From assembly GCA_023101725.1 (NCBI GenBank), contig JALJCO010007056.1:124001-188000 (forward strand): a stretch of 64,000 nucleotides of DNA. Reading direction: 5' to 3'. Shown piece by piece: positions 9,401 through 22,800 of the stretch; position 1 is the first letter of the stretch; the number at the start of each line of letters is the position of its first letter. This stretch comes from Atherinomorus stipes (lineage: Eukaryota; Chordata; Actinopteri; Atheriniformes; Atherinidae). The notes below the pieces were generated by a model that saw only the letters and a program-made list of their open reading frames with translations, was not told the DNA's origin and did not search any database. The translations under genes were made by a program, and so were the position numbers.

Positions 9401-12400
9401 CAAAAACATCTTCAGTTACCAGATCCACCCAAACCCAACATGTTCAGTCTGGGCAGCCCCCCACGGGTCTGCCATGCCTAATTAATTCAGCTTTTCTTAT
9501 GCAAATTCATCCAGAAATGCGTCACCCAGCAGAACCACCACAACCAGTTTGTAATTCGTAGCTACACACAGCTCAGCCCTGGAAGTCCTTCAGATCAGGC
9601 CTACAGAAGGAATCATAGCAGAACATAATCTTGAAGACTGTCAGATCTCTAAACCAGATATGAAGTCACACAGCAGCCGAGTCGCGATCAGCTGATAGAG
9701 CGCAGTTAAAGCAGAACTCAGTAACTTCAGCTTGGAGCTCCCCCTACTGGCGTCCTTTTACTGTCGTAAAGTTCATACCCCCTTACACCCCCACAGCACA
9801 CAGACGGCTTCTCTATCTGTCTTTACTCTATTTTGATCCCTGGATATATTTCTAAGCTTTTTCTAGCTTGTTGATGAGCAGTAATGCTCCGATATACGGT
9901 TGTGATCTGCCGGAAACCCCAAGAAAGAAAAGAAAGCTTGTTGATGCTCCTTTGCTGCGTTGGTAGCAGCACCTCGTCTCCCTCTGCTCAAAGCAGTCCT
10001 GTCTCTCCTGCAGCAGGACGTTTTACCTGTGATTTGCGGGTAAATATGCCGTGGATTATATTTTTCACTGGTGTTGGCGAGTAGCAGGTTAGAATACGAA
10101 CTTTTATTTACTTTTTGCGGACGTGACAAGTGATTATTGAGCCTGAGGCAGTGATGCTTCACCCGGCGCCCAGGCAGCGCAGCTACGTGAATCACTCTGG
10201 TCCAGCAAAGAGTTGGTTATGAGAGCCAGGAGCCGTGTTTAGGTGGTGGAAGATAAAGAAATGTTTTCTTCCAATTAGCGCTGGTAGTCTGGTTAAAATC
10301 AGAGCTGGAAGCAGCTCGGTAGATAGGGGACCTGAGTACCGTACAGCGGTTTCTGTTGTCGCAAGTTCTGCTCGGGTCGGCGCAGGCAAAGTTGTTTTTA
10401 GCTGCTCGCAGGCAAGAGGCACTGGTGGGAGGGGGGGGAACATCGAATCGCTCCGTAAACACTTTGTTTAGCCCCACAGGGATTCAGAAAAGCATTTATT
10501 GAGGTAAAAAAGTTACCGAGTTCTCCTTTAAATACTGTCTGATTTTACTGCAGGGTGGTAAAAGCTCAGTTCTGTTCCAACCCATCTTCTTTTGTCCATT
10601 TAGTCTCGCGCTGCGATGGACATGATGTGGACTGAGGAGACCAAAAATCTGCATTAGGCGCATCAAGGTCAGATATGCATACGGATCCAGCATTTAGGCG
10701 ATCCAGTGGATCTTGACATTTTCTTGAAGCTCTTTGGTTTACATGTTCCAGAGAGATGGAGTTTTTTCCATCATCATTCCAGAGTCATTCCAGAATTATT
10801 CCAGCATCATTCCTAACTTCATTCCCAGTATCATTCCAGCATAATTCTCAGCATTCCATCTTTATTCCCAGTGTCATTCCAGCTTTATTCCAAACATCAT
10901 TCCAGCTTTATTTCCAGCATCATTCTCAGCATTCCAGCTCCAGTCCCAGTGTCATTTCAGCTTTATTCCCAGCTTCAGTCCCAGTAACAGTCCAGCTTCA
11001 GTCCCAGCATCATTACAGCATAATTCTCAGCATTCCAGCTTCATTCCCGGTGTCATTACAGCTTCATTCCAGCTTCATTTCCAGCATCATTCCAGCATAA
11101 TTCTCAGCATTCCAGCTTCATTCCTGGTGTCATTCCAGCTACATTCCCAGTGTCACTCCGGCTTTATTCCAAACATCATTCCAGCTTCAGTCCCAGTATC
11201 ATTCCGGCTTTATTCCCAGTGTCATTCCAGCTTCATTTCCAGTAGGGATGGCAACAATTAATGGATGATCAATAATTGATCGTAAAGAATTTTTTTGATC
11301 ACGTAATTTTTTTTGATCATCCGATCGAAAAACAGAGTTCATTCATGTAGTGTACGTCTTGGAGCTCTGTAATAAATGTTACTATGTGGCAGTAATAAAA
11401 CCTCCTACCAGCGGGGGGCGGTGTAGCCTAAAGACAGCAGAGAAAGCCGCCTGCGAGCTGCCGTCTTCCCTGTCAAAGCAGCTGAAAGAAGACTCGTCTA
11501 AACCAAGGGGCAAACTCCGCCTCAGAACAGTGAAGCTCGCTTCCTTGTTGTAAATAGTGTAATCCTCCCTTCATCCACTAGGGGCTGGCTCCAAGAGCGA
11601 GCAAATCCCCAAAGACTCCCATGTTAAAAACGCCAACTTCACAGCAGAAATAAACAGGTTTACAGCCTGGTTCAAAAAATCATCTTAGGTTTATTAGGTC
11701 AAGTTTACCTTCATGTCAACTGTGAGGGGGGTGAATTTTTTTATAACTCATTCGTTTAGATGTTATTTATTCTTCAAATTACACATAATTAAGGGCGTGT
11801 CCTTATGATTGACATGCGGCAGACCGGAAGCTCCGCCTGCCGACCGGAGGCTCCTAGTTAGCTCCTTCTTTGCTCTTAATAAGGTCTCAGTTTGTTACAG
11901 AGTCGCACAACGGCGGTGTTTAGTCAGCGAATTGCAAGTCTAAGCATGTCTTACCTTAACCATGCCGCTTAGGGGCCTTATCTTTGTTAGCTCCTCTTAG
12001 TTTCGTGTTAGCTCAGTTAGCGTTTAGCCCACAGTACGTCAGCTGTCAATCATTTGCCCCGCGGCCGCGCTGTGCCCATTTTAGTATTTTCCTGGAGTGA
12101 CGACGTACGTGACACGGCAAGATGGCGACGGTAAGACACTCCCAACTGGCTTCACATTTCTCTATTCAGAAGAGACCGGAAGCTACGTCCAGTAATTATA
12201 TACAGTCTATGGTCTAAACCAACATGAAGCAAGCGCGATGAAGTCTGGACCGAGGTGAAGTTGGTTTCAAGTTAGATATCAGACGCGAGCAAGACGCTGC
12301 TGGCGAAGAGCCAATATCCAACTTAAAACCAACTTCACTGCGCGGAAGTCTGGTGTGGGACCATTTTGTGGTAGAAAATGACTCCTCACATTCTAAATAC

Positions 12401-15400
12401 TGCGACACGTTTTATAACCGGATATTCACTGGAACACCAGTTAGTGTTCCCAAACCCAGCAGAGATGCTGCTTTAACTCTGCAGAGGAGACACAGTTCTA
12501 CCTCTAGGTTCTGTGTCAGAGATGTTCTGATGTTCAAGAACATTTCTAGAGGTTGACCGATGGTGCATTTTTAAAGGCCAATATAATAACGATAGTTTGG
12601 AGCAGGAAAAAGCCGATAAATCGGCCAATATCGTTCACCCCTCCCCTTCCATGTGAAAAAATTCAACACTGTTGGATACATACAGCTAATGGATAAAAAA
12701 AAATGTGTTAATAGATTTTTTGAAACTAAAAGCATAAGCTATTAGCTATTATTATACAGTATAATTGCTAAACAATAATATAGCCTATTTAATTCTTTTT
12801 TCTTCTGTTTCTTCTTGGTTCAGATCAATCAATCAAACAATCTTTATTCATGAAGCGCTTTTCCAGCAGGTTGCGCGACTCAAAGCACTTTACAGTTTAA
12901 AAACATTCCCGCCCCCTGCCCTTCACTAAGATCTTCCAGCAGACTGTTCCACAGGCGAGGGCCGTACCATTGGAACGACGCCTCACCATGTGTGTGTGTC
13001 CTGGCTTTGGGAATAAATAAAAAAGCCTGCTGCCGGAGGAGCGCAGGGACCGCGAGGGCTCATAGGGTAAAAGCAGTTCTGAGAGATAAGAAGGCCCAAG
13101 ACCATTAAGACATTTAAAAACCATTAAAAGAACCTTAAAATCTATCCTAAAACACACAGGGAGCCAATGCAGTGATCGTAAAACTGGTGTAATATGGGCC
13201 CGCCTCCTGGTCTTCGTTAGGACACGTGCTGCTGAATTCTGCAAGAGTTGTAAACCTGAGATGTTCTTTTTGGGAAGACCAGAAAGCAGGCCGTTACAGT
13301 AGTCAATACGACTTGTAATAAAAGCATGCATTAGCGTCTCTGTGTTGGCCCGAGAGAGAATGGGGCGGACTCTGGCTATATTTTTTAGATGGTAAAACCT
13401 TGTTTTTGTGATATTCTTTATGTGTGGAATAAAAGTCAGCTCAGAGTCAAAAATCACGCCCAGATTTTTTACTTGTAACGATGGATTAAAAGACAAAGAT
13501 TGTAGTTTGGGTAAAAGTGTCTCTCTCTGGGCTTCAGGACCGATGACTAAAACCCCAGTTTTGGCCTGGTTAAGCTGAAGAAAGTTTTCTGCCATTCAGG
13601 ATCTGATGTCTGAAATACAGTTAAACAGTGCATCCATTGGCCTCGAGTCATCAGGAGACATAGAGATGTACAGCTGCGTGTCATCAGCGTAACTGTGAAA
13701 GTTGACTCCATGTCTCCTGATGACCCCGCCAAGAGGGAGCATGTACAGGTTAAAAAGCACAGGGCCCAAGATCGATCCCTGAGGCACACCACATGTGATT
13801 TTGTGGACCCTGGAGGAGCAGGTATCCAGACTTACCATAAATGTCCTGTCTGTGAGGTAGGAGGTGAACCATCTGTGAACAGCACCAGACAGGCCGAGCT
13901 GCTTAAAACGGGATAAAAGAATAGTGTGGTCAACTGTATCAAATGAAGCCAAACATGTGAGTGAAGGTCTGAGTGGGATCATATCTCAGACCTGCTCCCA
14001 ACCCATCACTGATGACATCAGAACTTTTACAGATGTAATACAGAAGGAGAAATCATCATCATCTCCATCCATGATGATGATGATGATGATCACCTATCAT
14101 CCACCATCATGGAATCAGACGGCGCGTATGAGCCAGCCCCTGAGCTGTAACAGAAGTCTGAAGCATCTGGTCTGACAGAAACATCACATCTGAATAAAGA
14201 TGAGGAAAGAAATCACTGCTGGTCATTTTTCCAGAGGGGATCAGTTTTAGCTCAACATGTTTGTCCTGATAAGAATCCTTTTAAAAACAGAGAGGAAAAA
14301 CTGAAATGAATGAATGAATCGTTAGAATATTCCATAAAGTAAACACACTTCTTTCACCTGGAATGAAACCTTGAGTTTCAGGATAATGACACGTGCGCTA
14401 ATGATATTCATATTCTGGATGTGACTGATTTAAAAAGCTGATAAAGAGTCCAGAAGATCCAGTTAAAGCGGTTAAATTTCTGTCTGCAGGCTCGTTGGTC
14501 CCGGACCTGCAGACCGTCTACAAGAGACTGCTGGTGGCGGAGGAGCTGGGCAGCCAGGTGAGCAAAGATCTCAGCAGCATCCTGGAGCAGCTGGTAAACA
14601 TGTCCAGATCCGCCAACACCACCCACACAACAGCCAACAGCAGCAGCCCTACAGGTGAGTGGCAGTGGATCCAGACTCTGCACCGGTTCTGGCTGGACCC
14701 AGAACAGCTAACAATGTCCGCACATGAAGACCAGCAGCACAGCCATGTGTACGCACTCTTCTGATTAACAACTGCTGCAAAAATAAAACAGGAATGTATA
14801 CTTCACGGGTTACACCATGGCACGGACTGTAAGCATGCCAGGGTTCAATCGCTCCTTTTCTTCAGCTCAGATCGTTGGTCCAGACCAGCAGACAGAAATC
14901 ATCTCCAAACCGGCTCCATCCAGAACCCTGTGTGACTGCTGACTTCATCACACATGTCCAGCTGCAGCATCCGATAGACAGATACTGCAACACCCAGGAA
15001 AACTGTCCAAAGAAGAGCAATGTGAGACTTTCCAGATTATCTCCAACCTCATGGAGGCCTGGAGAAGTGAAAATACTGAAGACATGATAGGGGCAGCAGG
15101 TTGTACTGTACCCAGAGGTGACAGACAGACTCCTTCTACACTGCAAAAACTCAAATCTTAGCAAGTATATTTGTCTCATGTCTAAAGAAAATGGGTGAAT
15201 TCCAATTCCTGTCTTAACCCTCAATCCTAACCCTCAATCTCAAAAATGCGCACTCCCGCGAAGTGCAAGTGCTGTCCTGATTCTAAGAAAGTTAAGGAGC
15301 AAGTTTGAGGGCTGAATCGCCCTCAATATTGAGATTCTCCGACACCACCCTTGTGAGTTGTGCTCATAGACTGTATATAATTACTGGACGTAGCTTCCGG

Positions 15401-18400
15401 TCTCTTCTGAATAGAGAAATGTGAAGCCAGTTGGGCGTGTCTTACCGTCGCCATCTTGCCGTGTCACGTACGTCGTCACTCCAGGAAAATCCTAAAATGG
15501 GCACAGCGCGGCCGCGGGACAAATGATTGACAGCTGACGTACTGTGGGCTAAACGCTAACTGAGCTAATACGAAACTAAGAGGAGCTAACAAAGATAAGC
15601 CCCCTAAGCGGCATGGTTAAGGTAAGACATGCTTAGACTTGCAATTCGCTGACTAAACACCGCCGTTGTGCGACTCTGTAACAAACTGAGACCTTATTAA
15701 GAGCAAAGAAGGAGCTAACTAGGAGCCTCCGGTCGGCAGGCGGAGCTTCCGGTCTGCCGCATGTCAATCATAAGGATACGCCCTTAATTATGTGTAATTT
15801 GAAGAATAAATAACATCTAAACGAATGAGTTATAAAAAAATTCACCCCCCTCACAGTTGACATGAAGGTAAACGTGACCTAATAAACCTAAAATGATTTT
15901 TTGAACCAGGCTGTAAACCTGTTTATTTCTGCTGTGAAGTCGGCGTTTTTAACATGGGAGTCTATGGGGATTTGCTCGCTCTTGGAGCCAGCCCCTAGCG
16001 GATGAAGGGAGGATTACACTATATACAATGCGGAAGAGAGCTTCACTGTTCTGAGGCGGAGTTTGCCCCTTGGTTGTGCTGCGTTCCATTTGAACTCGGA
16101 AGTCGGAAATTCCCAGTTCCGAGTAGGAACTTTCAAGTGGAACGCCCCCCTGAAGTCGGATTTCCCACTCGGAAAGTCGGACAACTCTCGCAGCTCCGAG
16201 TTCAGATTTAAAGATGGCCGCGCCCTGTGTTAGCAGTTTTAGAAGCTTCTATAATGTTACATTTATTTACACTTCTTACTAATATTTTGTTGCATAAATC
16301 AATCGTACACGTAGTATTGGTTTATACAGATGTAGGGGGAAGCTGCTGTAGTGTAATTCACATTTTTCATGTGGTATATGTGAACTACAACGCCTGCTGT
16401 GCCAACAACGGCTAATAACAATAGCCTTAGCAAACACGTTGTTTTGCTAGGTTGCTAACTGGTTTTCCGACCAGTGAGCTGGAACGCAAGTTGGTCGGGT
16501 GTGACGTCACCCCCCACTTCCCACTTCCCAGTTCCGATGAAAATGGAACGCAGCATAAGGAGCTACCCAGAATGCAAGCAGCAAAGAAGGCGAGCTACAA
16601 ATCTTAAGCATTTTCTTTGTTAATGGAGATATAAATATTACGAAAACCACTATTTTATCTTAGTTTAGGCCCATGTTATGGATTAGTTACCTCATTGTTG
16701 CATGATATTTATTTTTATTTTACGATCTTTTGTCAATAGCAGCCGGTGCGGTCAAGCCATGTTGCTATCTTTTAAGTTAGTTAACGATACGAAATGGTAA
16801 TTTTTCTCAGCGCTAATGTCGTTGTTTAATAACGTGCTTGTGCCGATAACAGTATAAGACAACCGGGCTGATGTCATCTCCCGTAGTCGCAGAATTATGG
16901 AATGATAGTTCTGTTTCATTCCTTCTGTAAACAAAGCACCTCGCGCTCTTCGCGGGTCGAGTCCTACTGACAATTGTCAGTCAGGTGACGTGCAGGCCAG
17001 CTGACTGGCGGTCATCCAGGAATTCACAGAACCACAGTTGCCTATGTAACTTTCGTTATAGCTGGTGTTTACCTTTCAGTAAGCCGTGGTATGCGGTGAC
17101 AGCTGAACATGTCCATGGTTAGGCAGGGTTAACAGTGCAAATAAATGTAAATAAATTCTTCTTCTTCTGCGTCTTCTTCTTCTGAATTGACAGACTGAAC
17201 GCTGCTTTGGCGTAATGCTGCCCCCCACAGTTTAAAGACGTATCTGCATTTAAGGGTGTCCCATTTCCAAGTCACAAAACAGCCCTTAACACTTGGTTTT
17301 GAGGGCTACTAATGTTGAGGTTAAGATTGAGGGTTAAGATAGGAATTGGAATCGGGCCAATACCTCATCACACTCAAAATAAGACAAAATTACTTAAAGA
17401 GAAACATTTCAGTAAGATATAAGAACTTGTTTTAAAGCAATGCATCTTATTTCAAGTAATCTTATCTTATCTCCCAATGGCAGAATTTTTTTGCTCAAGC
17501 AAATTTTTTTGCTTGAGCAAAGGTAGAGTCCGACGTTTCCCCCCTGAAAATAAACGTTAGACTTGTGCAAGTTGAAATCCGTCTCAAACTGTACCTTTGG
17601 GCCTCTACTCGCAGAGGTGCGTTTGAATGCAACTCTCTCCCCCTGCCTGTAGTTCGCTCTTTAGCTTTGTTTTGTTGTGTTAGGGACGTTTCTGGGTGGA
17701 GATTTCTGTTTATTTCACCAGCCAATGACAGACCTAAGGACATGACGCCGTGTGGAAATAAGCTCATGATTGGAGCAGACGTCAGTCACTCAAACTCTCT
17801 AAGGAAACAGAAAGAAAGAAAGTAAAAACGGCGGATGCACCAAAGAAAAGGTAAGAGCTTTAGATAATGCAAGTTGCAAAACCAGGGCTAATATTAGTTT
17901 GGCTTTTACCCACTTCTGAGCTCTGAAGGAGAAGCTTGAAGCTGAATAGTTTGAAGATTGAGGCGGCAGGATGCTAAGTTTGAATGCTGCTGTTTGCAAA
18001 CAGAAACGGTGGAGGGACTTCGGACTCTACCTTTAAGCAAAAAAATTCTGCCAATGGGATGAGTGTGATGAGATATTTTCTCTAGGAATGAGAAAAATAT
18101 ACTTGCAAAGATTTGAGTTTTTGCAGTATAGTTCCACGTTCAGATCATTCTGGTCTCCTGTGTGGTTATAAATTGATTAATTTATTCATTCATATATGTG
18201 TGCAGTCATCCTCATAATTATTCATACCCTCCAATTAGAGAAAAGGCTAAATTCACAATAGTAGATACTTGAACTCCTCCACCTGGGGCAGGACCTCGCT
18301 CCCGACCCGGAGAGGACACTCCACCCTTTTCCGGGCGAGGACCATGGTCTTGGATTTGGAGGTGCTGATTCTCATCCCGGCTGCTTCACACTTGGCTGCA

Positions 18401-19769
18401 AATCGCTCCAGCGAGAGTTGGAGGTCACGGCCCGATGACGCCAACAGAACCACATCATCTGCAAACAGTAGAGACCCGATCCTGAGACCACCAAACCGGA
18501 TCCCCTCAACACCTTGGCTGCGCCTAGAAATCCTGTCCATAAAGGTTATGAACAGGATCGGTGACAAAGGGCAGCCTTGGCGGAGTCCAACTCTCACCGG
18601 GAATGGATCCGACCTACAGCCGGAAATGCGGACCAAGCTCTGACGCCGGTCGTTCAGGGACCGGACAGCTCGAACAACGGGGTCCGGCACCCCATACTCC
18701 CGGAGCACCCCCCACAGGAATCCCCAGGGGACACGATCGAACGCCTTCTCCAGGTCCACAAAGCAGTAGACTGGTAGGGCGAACTCCCATGCCCCCTCCA
18801 GGATCCTGAAGAGGGTGTAGAGCTGGTCCACTGTTCCACGACCAGGACGAAAACCACACTGCTCCTCCTCAATCCGAGGTTCGACTATCCTACGGACCCT
18901 CCTCTCCAGGACCCCTGAATAGACTTTACCAGGGAGGCTGAGAAGTGTGATCCCCCTGAAGTTGGAACACACCCTCCGGTCCCCCTTTTTGAAGAGGGGG
19001 ACCACCACCCAAGTCTGCCAGTCCAGAGGCACTGCCCCCGATGTCCACGCGATGCTGCAGAGGCGTGTCAGCCAAGACAGCCCCACAGCATCCAGAGCCT
19101 TAAGAAACTCCGGGCGGATCTCATCCACCCCAGTGGGCCCGGCCACCGAGGAGCTTTTTGACTACCTCGGCAACCTCAGCCCCCGTGACAGGAAAGTCCA
19201 CCCCTGAGTCCCCAAACTCTTCTTCCTCTTCGGAAGACGTGTTGGTGGGATTGAGGAGGTCTTCGAAGTATTCCCTCCACCAACCCATGACGTCCCGAGT
19301 CAAGGTCAGCAGCCCCCCATTCCCACTATACACAGTGTTGATGGTGCACTGCTTCCCCCTCCTGAGCCGCCGGATGGTGGACCAGAAATGCCTCGAAGCC
19401 ATCCAGAAGTCGTTCTCCATGGCCTCACCGAACTCCTCTCATGTCTGAGTTTTTGCCTCAGCGACCACCAGAGCTGCGCTCCGCTTGGCCCGCCGATACC
19501 TTTCAGCTGCCAAACACCTGATAGCAGTGATTGTCTCCAAGTGTTGCTCCACAACATTTTAGCGTCTGAGCCCCATCATGCTTGTTTACATGGTTTATTT
19601 TTTTTGTTTGTTTGTTTTTAATATTTCTGTTAAACTACAAATCACATCAATGTCACGATTTTCACAATATTTTCATTTTATTATTACTTTTGTCAATTTC
19701 AACTTATTTCAGTGACAGCTGATGTTTTTTTTACATCTTTTATTGAAGGGTATGAATAATTTTGAGGAT

Positions 19770-19837
<68 letters not shown>

Positions 19838-22800
19838 TCACACACACACAACTCACATACACACAATGTACAGTGTCTAGTACTGTCTAGTTAATCAGAT
19901 ATGCTCACCAGAATTTGACTTTGTGACAAAAAAAAAGTTTTAAAAAAATCCCCTTTACACCCCGTGGTCCTCATGATCCATGCTGGTGGAAGAAGGGGCG
20001 GGAGTGTGCAGCAGGAAGTGGGCGGGGCAATTTAATCTGGTAGAGGGAGGGAGAAAATGAAAATCCTGGAAGTGCAGGTGCACTGCAAAAACTCAAATCT
20101 TACCAAGTAGATTTTTCTAATTTCTAGTCAAAATATCTCATCAGACTCAAAATAAGACAAAATTACCTAAAAAGAAACATTTTAGCGAGATACAGGAACT
20201 TGTTTAAGGCAATGCATCTTATTTCAAGAAACCTTATCGAGAAAATTTTGCTTGTTCTATTGGCACAATAGAAACAATAAATCTTGGCCACTCTTAAAAT
20301 AGGTTAAAAAAAATATTTATTTTTTTACTGTGGGCCAGAGTGGACCCTCTGGATGGCTGGTTTTGGCCCCCGGATCGTATGTTTGACACCCGCGCTGTGT
20401 GCTTTGCTGAGACATCACCTTGGTTACTGTGGTTTCAGCCAGTCAGCTGATCCTCTGACTATCAGAGGCCATATTAAAGTCAGTAAACAGCGGCTTGTTT
20501 ATTTTTCCTGAGTGACGGTTTTCCTCTCAGGTGAGTCGACTTCCAGCTCCCAGGTCCAGACTGGAGACTTTCTGTCCTCAGACTGATGGACACTATAAAG
20601 CTTAGCAGGGACTCTGGTGGCTTAGAAGCAGTTTCATGGGCAGTTAGTGGGACCTGTCCATCCTGCAGGGTCTTGTTAGACTTTCAGGACCCACCTGACC
20701 CGGGCTCCACAGAAGCTTGCATGAGTTCACCCTGCTCTGGGAACGTCGTCAGACCTCATCTTCAGCCCGATCTGATCCTAGTGGGTGCCAGACAGTGTTT
20801 GGTTCTGAGCAGACAGGATCCTGTTGACCCGGGTCTGCGTTGACATGGGTCTGCGTTGACACGGGTCTGAACCACAACAGGGGCTGTTTCTGTGAAAGCA
20901 TGAGGCCAGAGCAGTGCTGGAATCATCCGGGTGTGTTGGCGAGGAGCTGGTTGATGTTTTACAGAATGTAGAAGTCCAAACTCCTTTTATGGCAAACGTG
21001 TGATGTGTTTATGTGATGATCTTTGTTCCTCATCATACTTTATCTTCACAGCAGCTGCTCACAGGTTTGTTTTATCACCTGCTGGTTTTCTTCTCTCCTG
21101 CTGCCTCACTTTCTCTGGATCCATCAGCTAGCTGAGATTTCAGCATGTTAGCACACGTTAAACATGATCCAGTGGATCCAGAACCGGATGCGTTACTTGT
21201 TCCATTTTCTCTGTTCAGCTTTATTAATATAGCACAACAGTCATTTTACAGATGCAGTCCAAATCATTTTCATCCAGTTAAAACCAATCCAGGATGTGAT
21301 CCACATCAGTGCATTACCAGAGTGAAATATATCAGATAAATATGACTTTAACTAGCCCGATTTGGTTCCTGTAATCCCAGTAACATGCATGTTAACTCTA
21401 GCATGCTGTTCCCAGAAGCCTGTTGACATTTTAAAGAAGACGTGTTCCTGGACTTTTTGCCTGGATCCTGGATCCCTTTATCTTGCCACAGGTTGAAAAC
21501 TAAATCAGTAGTCGAAGGCATAAAGTTGCAGTTTTGTTTCAGGACATTTTATCTTTAGTTTTTTCTTCCCTGATTGTTTCCAACATCATTCAGGATGTGA
21601 TTCTGCTCTGTCCGTAGAAGTACTGAAGAACCTGAGAGGCCGACAGGCTCTTCTCCAGCCCAACATTTATCTGTACATGCCGCACTTGAGACAGCATCCA
21701 GACAGCCTTGTTCCCAACGTGGTGCTCGGGCAGCAAAGGCGTGGAGGTACGGCACATCTACGCATTAACATTTACGAATAAATCGGATCTGTTGGTGACG
21801 TGTCCGTGTCCTCCTCAGTGTCCGTGGTGCTTGGCATCCCCACGGTGAAGCGTGAGAAGCAGAGTTACCTGGAGAACACACTCAGCTCTCTGCTCTACAG
21901 CCTGACCTCTGCCCAACGCCAAGACCTCCTCATTATCATCTTTGTTGCTGAGGTTTGACAAACTTTTTTATTTTTAATTACTTTATTTTTCCTGTTTTTA
22001 ATTTGAACAAAACAATCAAACAACAGGGACACTTAGAACACTGGTCATTGAAGGAAACAAGCTCTGAGTAAAACTTAATGTGTTGAAGTGAAAACTGTCC
22101 ATTTTTCCCTCTTATCTTGGCACTGCTGTTCTTGAGCCCTCAGTCTGTGAGTGAAAATCTCCATCTCTTATATTCCTTTTACAATTTTACTCCAGTCATC
22201 AGTTGTAGGTAGTTCTAAACTGCACCATTTGTTGGTTATAGCCTTTTTACAGACTGCTATTAGTATTTCAAACAGATGTAAATCATTTTATTAATGTAAC
22301 TACCAATAACAGATCCAAAAGATATCACTGAACAAGTTTTAGGAATAAAATGACCCAGTATTGTGACAGTTGTCAGGTAAACCTTATCCCAAAATGATGC
22401 AAGCAGGGCACAACCCAAACAGATGTGCATGATTCACCTCGACTTCCCCACATTCTTTACAAGGTTGAACACTGACTGGACACAAATCTAGCTGTGATTT
22501 AAGGAGTTATTAAAAATGGAATTACATTTTTCCAACTATGCTCCCTCCAGATCCTTGAAGTAGTAGTTGATTGTTGAATGCTGCAAATATTTACCCGTTC
22601 CTCCTCTGAGACAATGATTCCCAGTTCTTCCTACCAGCTCTGTTCCACATCCAGAGTATTGCAACCTCTCCTCCCCATCAGAAGTTTGAAAAGAGAAGAT
22701 ACTGTTCTGTATTTCTTAGAATGATATACTCCAGTTATCATATTTACAAGTTCAATTTCATGACAATCAATATTGTGCTTTATTTTTTTGTCATTAAAAA

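Larger units (their letters stand above)
15197..17353. mobile_element. second-level MITE (ATTCCAATTCCTGTCTTAACCC ends)
   Basis: Terminal inverted repeats: left ATTCCAATTCCTGTCTTAAC at 15199, right GTTAAGATAGGAATTGGAAT ending at 17352. Within it lie arm B of the 709-bp repeat and a further TIR element at 16077-16555. The rest (16556-17196) shows nothing coding. Confidence 0.75.
15139..18128. mobile_element. outer MITE (CACTGCAAAAACTCAAATCTT ends), split by nested insertions
   Basis: The left end starts CACTGCAAAAACTCAAATCT and the right end closes AGATTTGAGTTTTTGCAG. The same family is seen as shorter copies at 20083-20330 and 57000-57210, which lack the inserts. Here its body is separated into 15139-15196, 17354-17518 and 18035-18128 by other elements. 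No coding capacity. Confidence 0.8.
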
